From Halobacterium jilantaiense (lineage in GTDB: Archaea; Halobacteriota; Halobacteria; Halobacteriales; Halobacteriaceae), in NCBI RefSeq assembly GCF_900110535.1, contig NZ_FOJA01000002.1, forward strand, positions 62,001-126,000: a stretch of 64,000 bases of DNA, read 5' to 3'. Under the pieces are notes generated by a model. That model was not told the origin of the DNA. It ran no database searches and saw nothing but the letters and a program-made list of their open reading frames with translations. The translations under genes were made by a program, and so were the position numbers. This document shows, piece after piece, positions 63,911 to 64,000 of the stretch (its first letter is position 1; each line of letters begins with the position of its first letter).

Positions 63911-64000
63911 TCAGTGATTTTGCCAATCCAGCGGACGCCGCTGAGGGCAGGCGTGTTTTAGACGACCGATGTAATCTGGCCGTTCAGTTGTGACACGCTC
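63911..64000 (-). CDS. 3' end of a gene entering from the right edge
   Basis: The minus frame is open from the window edge to TGA at 63911-63913 and reads RVTTERPDYIGRLKHACPQR, then RPLDWQNH. Composition suggests coding, but only 29 residues are visible and no family can be given. Confidence 0.35.
   Translation of the reverse strand, partial: ERVTTERPDYIGRLKHACPQRRPLDWQNH

Overview
The window is haloarchaeal (class Halobacteria). Evidence: strongly acidic proteins, Tat-type lipoprotein leaders, an Orc1/Cdc6 gene beside origin recognition boxes, HalX, HalOD1 and bacterio-opsin-activator type regulators, a type 2 IPP isomerase, a KaiC-like ATPase and TATA-box (often leaderless) promoters. An Orc1-linked origin, remnants of IS200/IS605-type elements, toxin-antitoxin genes, many broken genes and a defence island together suggest a megaplasmid or an accessory part of the genome. 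I saw no rRNA, tRNA or CRISPR array.

Layout. 3-2936: 3' part of a large protein with a DUF3883-like nuclease-fold C-terminus. 3066-6335: replication module with a decayed polB end, eight origin boxes, orc1 and a small DUF6788 gene, bracketed by two copies of a palindrome (TTAACCAAC-N23-GTTGGTTAA). 6431-11585: P19-like lipoprotein, membrane protein, zinc-finger membrane protein, nucleoside deaminase and a cysteine-synthase-like enzyme. 11739-15988: two short-chain dehydrogenases, a squalene/phytoene synthase, two small membrane proteins and a TetR regulator, tied together by five copies of one operator-like palindrome. 15989-23937: eroded DNA with a dead toxin-antitoxin pair, an HTH membrane regulator, a lipoprotein, an MFS transporter, a 487-bp IS-derived element and a broken fusion of poly-gamma-glutamate genes. 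23938-36528: signal-transduction cluster with three intact histidine kinases, a kinase remnant, a HalOD1 protein, a HalX response regulator, a Bat-like regulator, a TVP38-type membrane protein and a KaiC-like ATPase. 37475-40881: cytochrome bd oxidase (cydAB) with a small membrane protein and a winged-helix regulator. 41593-43632: IPP isomerase and a broken PQQ-repeat lipoprotein.

43767-48926: second DUF6788 gene, a two-HTH regulator, and an AbiEi-like, MNT, HEPN toxin-antitoxin block, punctuated by three more copies of the TTAACCAAC palindrome, followed by a broken ArdC-like gene. 49131-53998: a DUF6884 plus tandem GIY-YIG pair directly before a Hachiman system (hamA, hamB) of visibly lower GC. 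54061-60175: a DUF932-like plasmid protein, a 695-residue protein with two PD-(D/E)XK-like domains, two small coupled genes and a tyrosine recombinase with C-terminal membrane helices. 60689-63189: a promoter, a structured 5' leader and four overlapping genes ending in an Mrr-like nuclease. 63334-64000: a MarR-like regulator and the edge of another gene.

The most promising unexplained elements are the five-copy palindrome at module borders, the tandem PD-(D/E)XK protein, the leader-controlled four-gene nuclease operon, the DUF6884/GIY-YIG pair and the TetR regulon around lipid-type enzymes.
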